Source: DAIOEK01 sp963828285
GTDB lineage: Bacteria > Chloroflexota > Anaerolineae > Anaerolineales > Anaerolineaceae
DNA length: 64,000 nucleotides
Direction of reading: 5' to 3'
NCBI GenBank assembly: GCA_963828285.1
Contig: CAWHEB010000002.1
Location: 1,240,001 to 1,304,000 of the forward strand
Positions within the stretch are counted from its first letter, which is position 1. Each line of letters starts with the position of its first letter. Shown here piece by piece: positions 1-8,744 of the stretch. The notes beneath the pieces were generated by a model. The model worked only from the letters and a program-made list of their open reading frames with translations. It did no database searches and had not been told where the DNA came from. A program made the translations under genes and the position numbers.

Positions 1-611
1 GGGTGATCAATTCCCAGCCTGAATGCCCATCCGCCGCCACGGGACATTCCACCCGCAGCAAAATACTTTGGTTCCTGTTTCAACGGATAATTGGATTTCA
101 GCCAGGGGATCAATTCCGCCACGATCAGGTTTTCGTAATCCGATTCATCGGGATCATTATGCGTGTTCTGTTCCTGTGGGAATACAATGATCATTGCATA
201 CCTTGGATCATCGAAAGTCAATCGGTCTGCAACAGCCGGAACACCGAGATCGATGATGTGGTCATAAGTGGCTGACTGTCCATGGAACAGGATCAACAAA
301 GGGAAAGTTACATCATCGTTCAAGTCAAAACAAGGTGGGGTATATACCTTGAAAGCCAGCGGATACTTTTTTGTTGAAACCGGTATTTCGATGGCGGTTA
401 TCTTTCCAGCGGTTTGTAAACAGGTGGGGGTTGGAGTCGGATTGGATATGGCAGTCAACGTTGGCGCAATGGTCGCGGCTATCGTAGCAGCGAACGTATC
501 TTGAGGCGGATGACTAGCCTGAGTTCTGCTGACCTCTCGGGTAAGCGAAATACATCCGACCAGAATACTACAAATGAGAAAAGTGTATAAAAACCTCGTG
601 TATGTATTCAT
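1..611 (-). CDS. Putative lipoprotein esterase, alpha/beta hydrolase (3' end outside window)
   Basis: The reading frame is open from an ATG at 611 to the left edge, about 203 codons, so only the N-terminal part is present. It begins with a signal peptide ending in a lipobox (L-V-G-C, Cys about residue 20), then a Thr/Pro-rich linker (TPTPTC), then an esterase-like domain with a strand-HG segment (LLILFHGQS) and the nucleophile elbow GGMSRGGGWA just before the edge. This fits the secreted esterase D/feruloyl-esterase-like family; the substrate is unknown. The Asp and His of the triad would lie outside the window. A TATAAT box ends 6 nt before the ATG and no ribosome-binding site is seen, so the transcript is probably leaderless. 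The gene is divergent from gatC. Confidence 0.8.
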   Translation of the reverse strand, partial: MNTYTRFLYTFLICSILVGCISLTREVSRTQASHPPQDTFAATIAATIAPTLTAISNPTPTPTCLQTAGKITAIEIPVSTKKYPLAFKVYTPPCFDLNDDVTFPLLILFHGQSATYDHIIDLGVPAVADRLTFDDPRYAMIIVFPQEQNTHNDPDESDYENLIVAELIPWLKSNYPLKQEPKYFAAGGMSRGGGWAFRLGIDH

Positions 612-617
612 GTTTTC

Positions 618-623
618 ATTATA
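618..623 (-). promoter_or_regulatory. -10 box of leaderless esterase promoter
   Basis: Reads TATAAT on the minus strand with exactly 6 nt between it and the start codon at 611. Transcription would begin at or next to the A of ATG. No convincing -35 element is seen. Confidence 0.55.
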
Positions 624-687
624 TCCGTTCTCGAACTGTAGGTTCCCTTCACAGATTGGAACATTGAACAGAAGCAAAGACCAGCGC

Positions 688-696
688 TGGTATAAT
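688..696 (+). promoter_or_regulatory. Extended -10 promoter of gatC (leaderless)
   Basis: TGG-TATAAT, an extended -10 element, with 6 nt separating TATAAT from the gatC ATG at 703. There is no Shine-Dalgarno sequence between them, so the mRNA probably starts at the ATG. No clear -35. Confidence 0.6.
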
Positions 697-702
697 TAAT
701 CC

Positions 703-993
703 ATGACCCTGACTGAAGCAGAAGTTAAACATATCGCTCTATTGGCACGCCTGGAACTAGGCGATGAAGAGATCGCCCGGTATCGGGAACAGCTTTCCTC
801 GATCCTGGATTATGCAGCCAGCCTGCAGCATGTGGATACAACCGGAATTCCACCGACATCCTCGGTGCTGCCAGCACATTCGGTATTACGGGATGATGTA
901 TCCAGGCCGGGCTTGCCCACAAAAACCGTCCTGGCGAATGCTCCGCGGCAGGAGTCTAATCAGTTCAGAGTCCCCCCTGTATTGGAAGAATAA
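703..993 (+). CDS. gatC: Asp-tRNA(Asn)/Glu-tRNA(Gln) amidotransferase subunit C
   Basis: A 96-residue protein of the usual GatC length, with the family's N-terminal pattern (VKHIALLARLEL, then a helix and the YAASLQHVDT segment). GatC wraps around and stabilises the GatA-GatB complex, which converts mischarged Glu-tRNA(Gln) or Asp-tRNA(Asn) to the correct Gln/Asn form in the cytoplasm. The stop codon overlaps the gatA start (TAATG), so the two are translationally coupled. The start lies 6 nt after a TATAAT box with no Shine-Dalgarno sequence, pointing to leaderless translation. gatB is not adjacent; it lies 6 kb downstream on the same strand. Confidence 0.95.
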   Translation: MTLTEAEVKHIALLARLELGDEEIARYREQLSSILDYAASLQHVDTTGIPPTSSVLPAHSVLRDDVSRPGLPTKTVLANAPRQESNQFRVPPVLEE

Positions 994-2468
994 TGTCTGA
1001 ATATACCGATCTCTCCATCGTTGAAGCAGGAAAACTTTTACGTTCTGGTGACCTTTCCAGCCGTGATCTCACAAAAGCCTGCCTGCAGCGGATCTTTGAA
1101 CTCGAGACACAGGTACATGCTTTCTTGACCATGACAGAAGAAGAAGCATTGTTCAGGGCAAACCGGGCTGATTATTTTTTCTCCGAATGGCGTAAAGATA
1201 AATCAAAAGAACTTCATCCGTTATTGGGAATCCCAATCGCAGTCAAAGATGTACTAACTCTTTCCGGTGTCCGCTGTACTTGCGGATCAAAGATCCTTGA
1301 AAACTTTATCCCTCCTTATACAGCAACATCAGTCGATAAATTAATCGAAGCCGGGGTGGTTATCCTTGGGAAAACCAACACTGATGAATATGCCATGGGA
1401 TCATCTACCGAAAATTCCGCCTATGGTGCAAGTCATAATCCCTGGGATCTCAGCCGTGCCCCTGGCGGATCGAGTGGTGGTTCTGCTGCAGCAGTGGCTT
1501 CCCGCATGGTTCCCGCTGCCCTGGGAACCGATACCGGCGGCAGCGTCCGCCAGCCTGCCTCGTTCTGTGGACTGACAGGAATTAAAACTACATATGGGAG
1601 AGTATCCCGCTATGGACTGGTCGCCTATGGATCATCACTGGATAGTGTTGGAGCGTTGGCACGATCTGCTGAAGATGTAGCCATACTTTTCACAACCATG
1701 GCAGGTCACGATCCCCTGGATGCAACGTCGATGGATGTCCCAGTGCCGGAAATTAACTTGGGCGGGGATATCGATCTAAAAGGATATCGCATTGGGGTAC
1801 CTGAAGAGTATTTTATAAAAGGAATTCAACCAGAAGTAGAAACCGCAGTCCGTCAGGCAATTCTTGAATATGAAAAACTTGGTGCTGAGATCATCCCGGT
1901 GTCACTACCTTACACCAGCTACGCGCTGCCAGTATATTATCTGATCGCACCAGCCGAAGCCTCTGCCAACCTGGCTCGATATGATAGCGTCCGGTTCGGT
2001 TACCATCACGAGATGGATTCTTACATAGACCAGTTCAAACTCAGCCGTGGAGAAGCATTCGGCGCAGAAGTCAAACGCCGGATCATGTTGGGAACTTATG
2101 CTCTATCTGCCGGGTATTATGATGCTTATTATGGTCAGGCGCAGAAGGTGCGCACGTTGATCAAACGGGACTTCGAAAATGCTTTCACCAAGGTGGATGC
2201 AATCGCCGCGCCGGTGGCGCCCACAACCGCATTCAAGCTGGGTGAGCATACTGATGATCCGCTGGCTATGTACCTGGAAGATGTGTTTACCCTTCCAGCG
2301 AACCTTGCCGGAGTACCGGGAATCGCCTTTCCGGTTGGTTTTGATCAAAATAAGATGCCCATCGGAATTCAATTGATGGGGAGGCATTTTGAAGAACCTA
2401 CCCTTTTCAAGCTCGCTGATGCATATCAAAAGGTAACCCGCTGGCATCTGGAAAAACCAGCTTTATGA
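993..2468 (+). CDS. gatA: Asp/Glu-tRNA amidotransferase subunit A
   Basis: A 491-residue amidase-signature protein. The Ser-cis-Ser-Lys catalytic triad is visible as K85 (IAVKDVL), S160 (APGGSSGGS) and S184 (GTDTGGSVRQP). GatA hydrolyses glutamine and supplies ammonia through a channel to GatB. Length and motifs are fully conserved, so it should be active. Its ATG overlaps the gatC stop. It is followed after 42 nt by the M3 peptidase gene, which has its own ribosome-binding site. Confidence 0.97.
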   Translation: MSEYTDLSIVEAGKLLRSGDLSSRDLTKACLQRIFELETQVHAFLTMTEEEALFRANRADYFFSEWRKDKSKELHPLLGIPIAVKDVLTLSGVRCTCGSKILENFIPPYTATSVDKLIEAGVVILGKTNTDEYAMGSSTENSAYGASHNPWDLSRAPGGSSGGSAAAVASRMVPAALGTDTGGSVRQPASFCGLTGIKTTYGRVSRYGLVAYGSSLDSVGALARSAEDVAILFTTMAGHDPLDATSMDVPVPEINLGGDIDLKGYRIGVPEEYFIKGIQPEVETAVRQAILEYEKLGAEIIPVSLPYTSYALPVYYLIAPAEASANLARYDSVRFGYHHEMDSYIDQFKLSRGEAFGAEVKRRIMLGTYALSAGYYDAYYGQAQKVRTLIKRDFENAFTKVDAIAAPVAPTTAFKLGEHTDDPLAMYLEDVFTLPANLAGVPGIAFPVGFDQNKMPIGIQLMGRHFEEPTLFKLADAYQKVTRWHLEKPAL

Positions 2469-2510
2469 ATTGACCTGAAATTTATCTTTGATTTCTTTCC
2501 CGGAGGAGAG

Positions 2511-4226
2511 ATGACAATTCATCTACCAAAGACGACCGCAGAATTAATGAGCCTTACCTGGGCGGATTTTGAGGCAATGTACACAGATGTCGAAAATCAG
2601 CCTGTTTCGGCTGGAAATATTGATCAATGGCTGGCTAGCTGGTCAAGGGTATCCGAATGTGTTGACGAACAATATCAGCGCTTGATCGTTGCCACCTCGG
2701 TGAATACGGTCGACGAAACTGCAGATAAGAAGTACGCTGAATTTCTTGATAATGTATATCCAAATGCACAATCCCATGAACAAAAATTGAAAGAAAAGCT
2801 GTTGGCGACGGGATTGGAACCAAAGGGTTTTGATGTCCCCCTGCGAAATATGCGCTCCGACACAAAGATCTTCAGGGAGGAAAACCTGCCTCTCCTGAGT
2901 GAGGAGCAAAAACTATCCTCCGAATTTGATAAGATCTTTGGCGCCCAAACTGTTGATTACAACGGAACCGAAACAACAGTTTACGGATTATCTCCATATC
3001 TGCAATCTCCAGATCGGTCAGTCCGTGAAAAGGCATGGCTGCTCGAGATGAACCGTCAGTACGCCGACCGGGATGCGATCAATGCGCTCTGGGTAAAATT
3101 TATGGAATTACGCTTGAAGATCGCGAAAAACGCTGACCAGAAAGATTACCGCGACTACAAGTGGAAACAATATTACCGTTTCGACTACACACCTGATGAT
3201 TGTCTTTCCTTCCATGCTGCAATTGAAAGCGTAGTTGTTCCCGCAGTGACAAAACTGCTCAAGCGTCATGGGGAAAAGATGGGCGTTCCGATTCTCAAAC
3301 CGTGGGATATTGACATCAAAAATTATGTCGATCCTGTGGATCGGCCATCACTCAGGCCATTTAAAACTTCTGAAGAGCAGATTGAAAAAACAAAGGGTAT
3401 TTTCAATAATATCGATCCCAAACTGGGTGAATTTTTCCGGGTGATCGTTGAAGAAGGACTGATCGATCTACCTAATCGAATCCATAAAGCCCCGGGTGCA
3501 TATTGCACAGGATACAACCTGATTCGCAAGCCCTTCGTTTTCTGCAATTCAGTTGGGACTCACAATGATGTCTCGACTCTCGTTCATGAAAGCGGTCATG
3601 CCTTCCATGTATTTGAGAGTGCCAAGCTTCCTTACATGGCACAATTGAATGTCACCATGGAATTTGCTGAAGTGGCTTCGATGGGTATGGAATTTCTCGC
3701 TTCACCCTTCTATCACGAAAAGTTTGGTGGATTTTATAACGACAAGGATAATGCTCGGGCGGAGATCGAGCATCACATCACTTCATTGATGTTCTGGCCA
3801 TATATGTCTGTGGTCGATTCTTTCCAACATTGGGTTTATCAGAATCCACAGAAGGCTATGGACCCGAATAATTGTGACCAGGAATGGGGCTTACTTTGGG
3901 ACCGGTTTATGCCAGATCAGGATTGGGCTGGATTTGATCACTTCAAAAAAACCGGTTGGCATCGCAAGATCCATATCCACCAGGTGCCTTTCTACTATAT
4001 TGAATACGGATTAGCTCAACTTGGCGCAGCTCAGATCTGGGCAAACTCGAAAAAGGACCAACCAAAAGCGGTCGCGAATTATCGCCATGCTCTCTCCCTG
4101 GGTGCTACTGCCACCCTGCCAAAACTTTTCGAAGCTGCCGGAGCAAAACTTGCCTTTGATGTAGAAACATTGAAAACCAATGTGGACCTGATGATGGAAC
4201 GCATTGACTCATTGGAACAGATCTGA
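2511..4226 (+). CDS. M3 family oligoendopeptidase
   Basis: A 571-residue cytoplasmic zinc metallopeptidase of family M3 (PepF/oligopeptidase type). The zinc site HESGH is at residues 359-363 (LVHESGHAFH), with the downstream glutamate supplied by the ASMGMEFLA region. No signal peptide is seen. Such enzymes cut short peptides, usually in peptide turnover. A strong Shine-Dalgarno (GGAGGAG) lies just before the ATG. It sits between gatA and the chromate transporter in a same-strand run; functional coupling to its neighbours is not obvious. Confidence 0.93.
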   Translation: MTIHLPKTTAELMSLTWADFEAMYTDVENQPVSAGNIDQWLASWSRVSECVDEQYQRLIVATSVNTVDETADKKYAEFLDNVYPNAQSHEQKLKEKLLATGLEPKGFDVPLRNMRSDTKIFREENLPLLSEEQKLSSEFDKIFGAQTVDYNGTETTVYGLSPYLQSPDRSVREKAWLLEMNRQYADRDAINALWVKFMELRLKIAKNADQKDYRDYKWKQYYRFDYTPDDCLSFHAAIESVVVPAVTKLLKRHGEKMGVPILKPWDIDIKNYVDPVDRPSLRPFKTSEEQIEKTKGIFNNIDPKLGEFFRVIVEEGLIDLPNRIHKAPGAYCTGYNLIRKPFVFCNSVGTHNDVSTLVHESGHAFHVFESAKLPYMAQLNVTMEFAEVASMGMEFLASPFYHEKFGGFYNDKDNARAEIEHHITSLMFWPYMSVVDSFQHWVYQNPQKAMDPNNCDQEWGLLWDRFMPDQDWAGFDHFKKTGWHRKIHIHQVPFYYIEYGLAQLGAAQIWANSKKDQPKAVANYRHALSLGATATLPKLFEAAGAKLAFDVETLKTNVDLMMERIDSLEQI

Positions 4227-4240
4227 TCGGATCAAACTGA

Positions 4241-4798
4241 ATGACCCTTCTGTGGAATATCTTCATCCTGTTCACACGTGTCGCCCTGTTTAGTTGGGGC
4301 GGCGGACCAGCGTCTCTAGCTTTGATGCAGCGCGAAGTGGTCACCGTGGGGTGGATGGACAGTGCGGAATTTGCCGATGCAGTTGCTTTCGGGAATGCAT
4401 TACCCGGACCGATCGCTCCGCAGGTATCAGCGTTCATCGGATACAAGCTATCCGGTACCTGGGGAGCAATTGCCGCAGTCGTCGGGACGGTGATCCCAAC
4501 CACTGTACTGATGATGGTTTTGGTGGTGTTTTTCTACAATATGAAAGACAGCAACGTGATAAAAAGCATGTTGACCGCCATAAGACCTGTCGTGGTTGGT
4601 CTGCTTTTATGGACAGCTTATGACATGGCGTTGATCGTCTACAGCTTACGCAATGGAACGGTAACTCAGATTTTTTCCCAAAGTTGGGATAAGATGCTGA
4701 TCACGTTGGTCACCTTTGCCGTCCTGGTGTTCACTAAAGTTAATCCGGTTTACATCATCATTTCAGCCGCTGTATTCGGATATTTCATCTATCGATAG
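4241..4798 (+). CDS. Chromate transporter, single-domain (half-size) ChrA-type protein
   Basis: A 185-residue integral membrane protein with the chromate-transporter signature near the N-terminus (FSWGGGPASLALM, GNALPGPIAPQVS) and about five to six hydrophobic segments. Full-length ChrA has two such domains; this is one, as in bacteria that use paired short-chain subunits. No second half is adjacent, so it may act as a homodimer, or its partner is elsewhere. The ATG follows the peptidase stop by 14 nt without a clear ribosome-binding site. Substrate (chromate, sulfate or another anion) cannot be decided from sequence. Confidence 0.85.
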   Translation: MTLLWNIFILFTRVALFSWGGGPASLALMQREVVTVGWMDSAEFADAVAFGNALPGPIAPQVSAFIGYKLSGTWGAIAAVVGTVIPTTVLMMVLVVFFYNMKDSNVIKSMLTAIRPVVVGLLLWTAYDMALIVYSLRNGTVTQIFSQSWDKMLITLVTFAVLVFTKVNPVYIIISAAVFGYFIYR

Positions 4799-4807
4799 GG
4801 GAAGACT

Positions 4808-5833
4808 ATGACTGAGACAATAAAGATCGTTATTCCGATGGCAGGTCTGGGCACCAGACTTCGTCCGCATACCTGGTCAAAACCAAAGCCCCTGGTTCAG
4901 GTCGCTGGAAAGACGGTTTTGGCTCATATCATGGATAGTTTCAAGACTCTCCCAAACCCTGACCAGATCGAACTCATTTTTATCATCGGTTATCTGGGTG
5001 ACCAGGTTCCTGAGTACATGGCCAGGTATTATCCCGAAGTGAAAGCTAAATACGTCACTCAGGAAAAGATGTTGGGACAATCCCAGGCGATTTGGCTGGC
5101 AAGAGAGTACCTGCACGGACCCATGATGGTGGTATTTGCGGATACGATCGCTGAGACTGACTTCTCGATCGTTGGCAAGACTGACCTGGACGGTATCGCA
5201 TGGGTCAAAGGTGTTCCCGATCCACGCCGGTTTGGTGTGGCGGAGATTAACCAAAACGGTTACGTGACCCGCATGGTGGAGAAACCAACCGAAATGGAAA
5301 ACAATCGGGTGGTCATCGGGATGTACTACTTTAAAAAAGCTGAGGATATCCTTACAGCCATCGAAAAACAGCTCGCTTCTGGACGCACCTTCAAAGGAGA
5401 ATACTTCCTGACCGAAGCGATCAATGTGATGTTGGAAACTGGTGCAAAAATGAAAACTCAGGAAGTTGGCTCCTGGCTCGATGCCGGAACACCGGAAGCA
5501 ATATTGGAAACCAACAAGTATCTGCTTGAACGGGGAAGCGCCAACTCTCTCACATTCCCTGTTGAGAATAATGTGAAGATCATTCCCCCGGTGAACATCC
5601 ACCCGTCAGTTACGATCAAGAACAGCCAGATCGGACCGAATGTATCTATTAACGCCAATAGTAAAATCCAAAATTCCACGATCATCGACTCGATCATTGA
5701 CGAAAATGTAGAGATCGATCATTGCTCCTTGCACAAGAGTCTTCTTGGTCGATCCACCCGGGTATCTGGGGTAACCGGTCAATTGGATCTTGGTGATAAC
5801 AGCAGAGTAATCAATGAATCAGGAATTGAGTAA
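4808..5833 (+). CDS. Sugar-phosphate nucleotidyltransferase with left-handed beta-helix tail
   Basis: A 341-residue NTP-transferase. The N-terminal nucleotide-binding motif is GLGTRLRPHTWSKPKPL (about residues 14-30), with a conserved substrate region (GEYFLTEAI, SWLDAGTPE). After about residue 250 the protein turns into hexapeptide-like repeats (VKIIPPVNIHPSVTIKNS and following), a left-handed beta-helix. The architecture matches RmlA/GlmU-type glucose-1-phosphate or related sugar-1-phosphate nucleotidyltransferases that make NDP-sugars for surface glycans. The exact nucleotide and sugar are unknown. It starts 9 nt after the chromate transporter gene with a GGGGA site. Confidence 0.9.
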   Translation: MTETIKIVIPMAGLGTRLRPHTWSKPKPLVQVAGKTVLAHIMDSFKTLPNPDQIELIFIIGYLGDQVPEYMARYYPEVKAKYVTQEKMLGQSQAIWLAREYLHGPMMVVFADTIAETDFSIVGKTDLDGIAWVKGVPDPRRFGVAEINQNGYVTRMVEKPTEMENNRVVIGMYYFKKAEDILTAIEKQLASGRTFKGEYFLTEAINVMLETGAKMKTQEVGSWLDAGTPEAILETNKYLLERGSANSLTFPVENNVKIIPPVNIHPSVTIKNSQIGPNVSINANSKIQNSTIIDSIIDENVEIDHCSLHKSLLGRSTRVSGVTGQLDLGDNSRVINESGIE

Positions 5834-5868
5834 ATCAACCTTCACGCAAAAAGAGAGAGAGGATTTCT

Positions 5869-7032
5869 ATGGCTAAATCGTATATCGCCAGGCGGGTCGC
5901 GGACCTAAAACCATCTGGGATCAGGAAATTTTTTGACATCGTTGCTACGATGAAAGACGTCATCTCTCTCGGCATCGGCGAGCCTGACTTTATAACACCT
6001 GAACCCATCATGCAGGCTGGGATCCGCTCGATCCAGCACGGCGATACACATTACACTTCCAACGCGGGGATTTTGGAAGTACGTCAGACGCTTAGCCAGC
6101 ACCTGGAAAAACTCTATGGTGTTCACTACGACCCCGTAAATGAGATCATTCTCACAGTCGGTGTCAGTGAAGCCCTGTATTGTACATTTACCGCCATCCT
6201 CGACCCGGGAGATGAAGTGATCATCCCGACACCCTGTTTCGTGGCATATCAGGCAGAGGTGATTCTTTCCGGTGGAGTGCCAGTGGAAATCGCATCACGG
6301 ATCGAGAACCAGTTTCAACCCGATCCCGAGGAAATCCGCAAGGCGATCACCCCGCGGACAAAAGCCATTTTGCTCGGCTATCCCAATAACCCCACCGGTG
6401 CAGTTGCCTCCCTTGAGGTGTTGACTGCCATCGCAAAGATAGCGGAAGAACACGATCTGGTCGTGATTTCTGATGAGATCTACGACCGTCTGGTTTACGG
6501 AATCAAACATGTTTGCTTCCCCAGGATCGATGGTATGATGCCGCGGACTGTATTATTGGGCGGATTTTCCAAGGATTATGCCATGACCGGTTGGCGTATT
6601 GGTTATGTTTGCGCTCCTGCAGAACTGATCAAAGAGATCAACAAGGTACACCAGTACACCATCATGACCGCCCCAACCATGAGTCAGCGGGCTGCGCATG
6701 AGGCATTATTGAATGGCGAACAGCACGTACTGGATATGCTGGCTGAATACGACCGCCGCCGTAAATTGATCGTCTCGGGATTTAATCGCATTGGCTTGGA
6801 AACCTTCGAGCCCAAGGGAGCGTTTTATGCCTTCCCACGGATCTCTGTCAGCGGAATGACTGACGAGGAATTTGCTCAGAGATTGCTGCAAGAAGAGAAG
6901 GTGGCAGTCGTTCCAGGCTCTGCTTTCGGTGCCGGCGGTGAGCATTTCGTACGCTGTTCGTATGCAACCGCATATGAAAAAATCGAAGAAGCACTCTTCC
7001 GTATGGAAAAGTTCATGCGGCGGGTCGGTTGA
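5869..7032 (+). CDS. PLP-dependent class I/II aminotransferase
   Basis: A 387-residue fold-type I aminotransferase. The PLP lysine is K235 in GGFSKDYAMTGWRIGY; other family marks are LGIGEPDF at the N-terminus, YPNNPTGAV and ISDEIYDRLVY. It resembles the AspC/PatA/AlaT group acting on aspartate, alanine or aromatic amino acids, but the substrate cannot be assigned. A ribosome-binding site (GAGAGAGGA) precedes the ATG. It lies 15 nt upstream of gatB and may be co-transcribed with it. Confidence 0.92.
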   Translation: MAKSYIARRVADLKPSGIRKFFDIVATMKDVISLGIGEPDFITPEPIMQAGIRSIQHGDTHYTSNAGILEVRQTLSQHLEKLYGVHYDPVNEIILTVGVSEALYCTFTAILDPGDEVIIPTPCFVAYQAEVILSGGVPVEIASRIENQFQPDPEEIRKAITPRTKAILLGYPNNPTGAVASLEVLTAIAKIAEEHDLVVISDEIYDRLVYGIKHVCFPRIDGMMPRTVLLGGFSKDYAMTGWRIGYVCAPAELIKEINKVHQYTIMTAPTMSQRAAHEALLNGEQHVLDMLAEYDRRRKLIVSGFNRIGLETFEPKGAFYAFPRISVSGMTDEEFAQRLLQEEKVAVVPGSAFGAGGEHFVRCSYATAYEKIEEALFRMEKFMRRVG

Positions 7033-7047
7033 TTTGATAGGAATTAA

Positions 7048-8508
7048 ATGATGAATTGGGAACCGGTAATCGGATTGGAAGTTCATGCGGAGCTGAAAAC
7101 TGCTTCGAAGATGTTTTGCGCCTGCCCGACCGTGGATGTGATCCACGCGGATCCGAATAGCGCGGTCTGCCCGGTCTGTCTGGGAATGCCAGGCGTCTTA
7201 CCGGTCGTCAACAAAAAGGCGGTCGAGTTGGCTATCCGCGCAGCTCTCGCCGTGGAATGTTCCGTTCAACCGGTCAGTATCTTCGCCCGCAAGAATTATT
7301 TCTACCCGGATCTTCCCAAGGGATATCAGATCTCGCAATATGAAGAACCTCTGGCGGTCAACGGCATTCTGCCGATCCATACCAGTCAGGGTGAAAAGAT
7401 CATCCGCGTCCGTCGGGCACATCTGGAAGAAGATACCGGCAAATTGACCCACATCACCAAAGATGGGGAATCTTACAGCCTGGTGGATCTCAACCGGGCG
7501 GGCGTTCCGCTGCTTGAGATCGTATCGGAACCCGACATGCGGACTGTGGAAGAGGCGAAAGCATATGCCGAAGCAATCCATCTCTTGCTTCGTTACATCG
7601 ATGCCAGTACCTGTGATATGGAAAAAGGCGCCATCCGTTTTGAAGCGAATGTCTCCATTCGTCCGGTCGGCTCGGATGAACTGAACACCCGCACTGAGAT
7701 CAAAAACCTGAACAGCTTCCGTGCCCTCGAAAGATCAGTCGCTTATGAGATCCAACGCCAGATTAAAGTGGTCGAAAGCGGTGGACGGGTCATTCAGGAA
7801 ACTGTGGGATGGAACGAGAGTGAAGGTGTCACCTTCTCGCAGCGCAGCAAGGAAGAAGCGCATGATTACCGCTATTTCCCGGAACCTGACCTGCCTCCAT
7901 TGGTGATCGATAGCAACTGGCTGGAAGAGATCCGCAGCGCCATGCCCGAATTGCCAGCACAGAAGACCAGACGCTACCTTCATGAAATGGGATTGAGCGA
8001 GTATGAAACCCGAATTCTGGTTGAGAATATTACCCTCGGCGAATATTTCGAAAAGGTCTTATTATCCAACAATCAACTCAGTCCGAAGTCCATTGCCAAC
8101 TGGGTGTTGGGTGAAGTTCTGAATCAGACAAATCAGTCTGAAGGATCGATCGATCATATCCCTGTACCAGCGAAAGAGTTGGCAAAGTTGATTGCCATTG
8201 TCAATGCCGGGACTGTTAACCTGAATACAGCCAAAGCAGTCTTTTCTGAGATGTTCAGTACTGGTAAATCAGCGGACGAGATCATTTCCACCAAGGGATT
8301 GACCCAGATCACCGACGGTATACATATCAACGAGTTGATCGATAAGGTGGTCGCTGAAAATCCAAAAGAACTCGCCAATTATCTGGGCGGTAAGGAAACC
8401 CTGTCGAATTGGTTCTTTGGTCAGGTAATGGCAAAAGCCAAGGGGCAAGCGTCACCAGGTGTAATTCGATCCGAGCTCGAAAAGAAATTGAATAGCTTGA
8501 AAAAGTAA
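7048..8508 (+). CDS. gatB: Asp/Glu-tRNA amidotransferase subunit B
   Basis: A 486-residue GatB with the N-terminal family signature (WEPVIGLEVHAEL), the cysteine-based zinc motif (FCACP, then CPVCLG), the DLNRAGVPLLEIVSEPD core and the C-terminal YqeY-like tRNA-binding region ending at GVIRSELEKKLN. GatB phosphorylates the mischarged tRNA and, with ammonia from GatA, amidates it. In many bacteria gatCAB are contiguous; here four unrelated genes separate gatCA from gatB. There is no strong terminator immediately after it. Confidence 0.97.
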   Translation: MMNWEPVIGLEVHAELKTASKMFCACPTVDVIHADPNSAVCPVCLGMPGVLPVVNKKAVELAIRAALAVECSVQPVSIFARKNYFYPDLPKGYQISQYEEPLAVNGILPIHTSQGEKIIRVRRAHLEEDTGKLTHITKDGESYSLVDLNRAGVPLLEIVSEPDMRTVEEAKAYAEAIHLLLRYIDASTCDMEKGAIRFEANVSIRPVGSDELNTRTEIKNLNSFRALERSVAYEIQRQIKVVESGGRVIQETVGWNESEGVTFSQRSKEEAHDYRYFPEPDLPPLVIDSNWLEEIRSAMPELPAQKTRRYLHEMGLSEYETRILVENITLGEYFEKVLLSNNQLSPKSIANWVLGEVLNQTNQSEGSIDHIPVPAKELAKLIAIVNAGTVNLNTAKAVFSEMFSTGKSADEIISTKGLTQITDGIHINELIDKVVAENPKELANYLGGKETLSNWFFGQVMAKAKGQASPGVIRSELEKKLNSLKK

Positions 8509-8568
8509 TCATCTGATTAATGAGATTAAATAGGAGGGTTATCACCCGTCTTTCGGCTGGTTGTCATA

Positions 8569-8597
8569 TTGACGAGATTCCAGATCACCTGTATCCT
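8569..8597 (+). promoter_or_regulatory. Predicted gdhA promoter
   Basis: TTGACG (8569-8574), a 17-nt spacer and TATCCT (8592-8597). The same -10 sequence is used by the SRP RNA promoter of this window. A transcript from here would carry a leader of about 140 nt before gdhA, containing an intrinsic-terminator-like hairpin. Confidence 0.5.
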
Positions 8598-8669
8598 TAT
8601 AGTATCAATTGATAGGTGCTAATTATGATCTCTGTGAAGCAGACGTACATGGAGTTACACTAGCAATTC

Positions 8670-8704
8670 AGGCGGGCATTTCCGTAATGCCCGCCTATTT
8701 TATT
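8670..8704 (+). terminator. Intrinsic terminator-like hairpin in gdhA leader (possible attenuator)
   Basis: An 11-bp perfect stem (AGGCGGGCATT paired with AATGCCCGCCT, 5-nt loop) followed by a U-rich tract (ATTTTATTCTT). It lies downstream of the predicted gdhA promoter and 30-40 nt before the gdhA ribosome-binding site. It could end read-through from gatB or act as an attenuator for gdhA. Confidence 0.65.
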
Positions 8705-8744
8705 CTTAAGCACCAGATCAGATCCCACTTCAGGAGGAGAAGCA

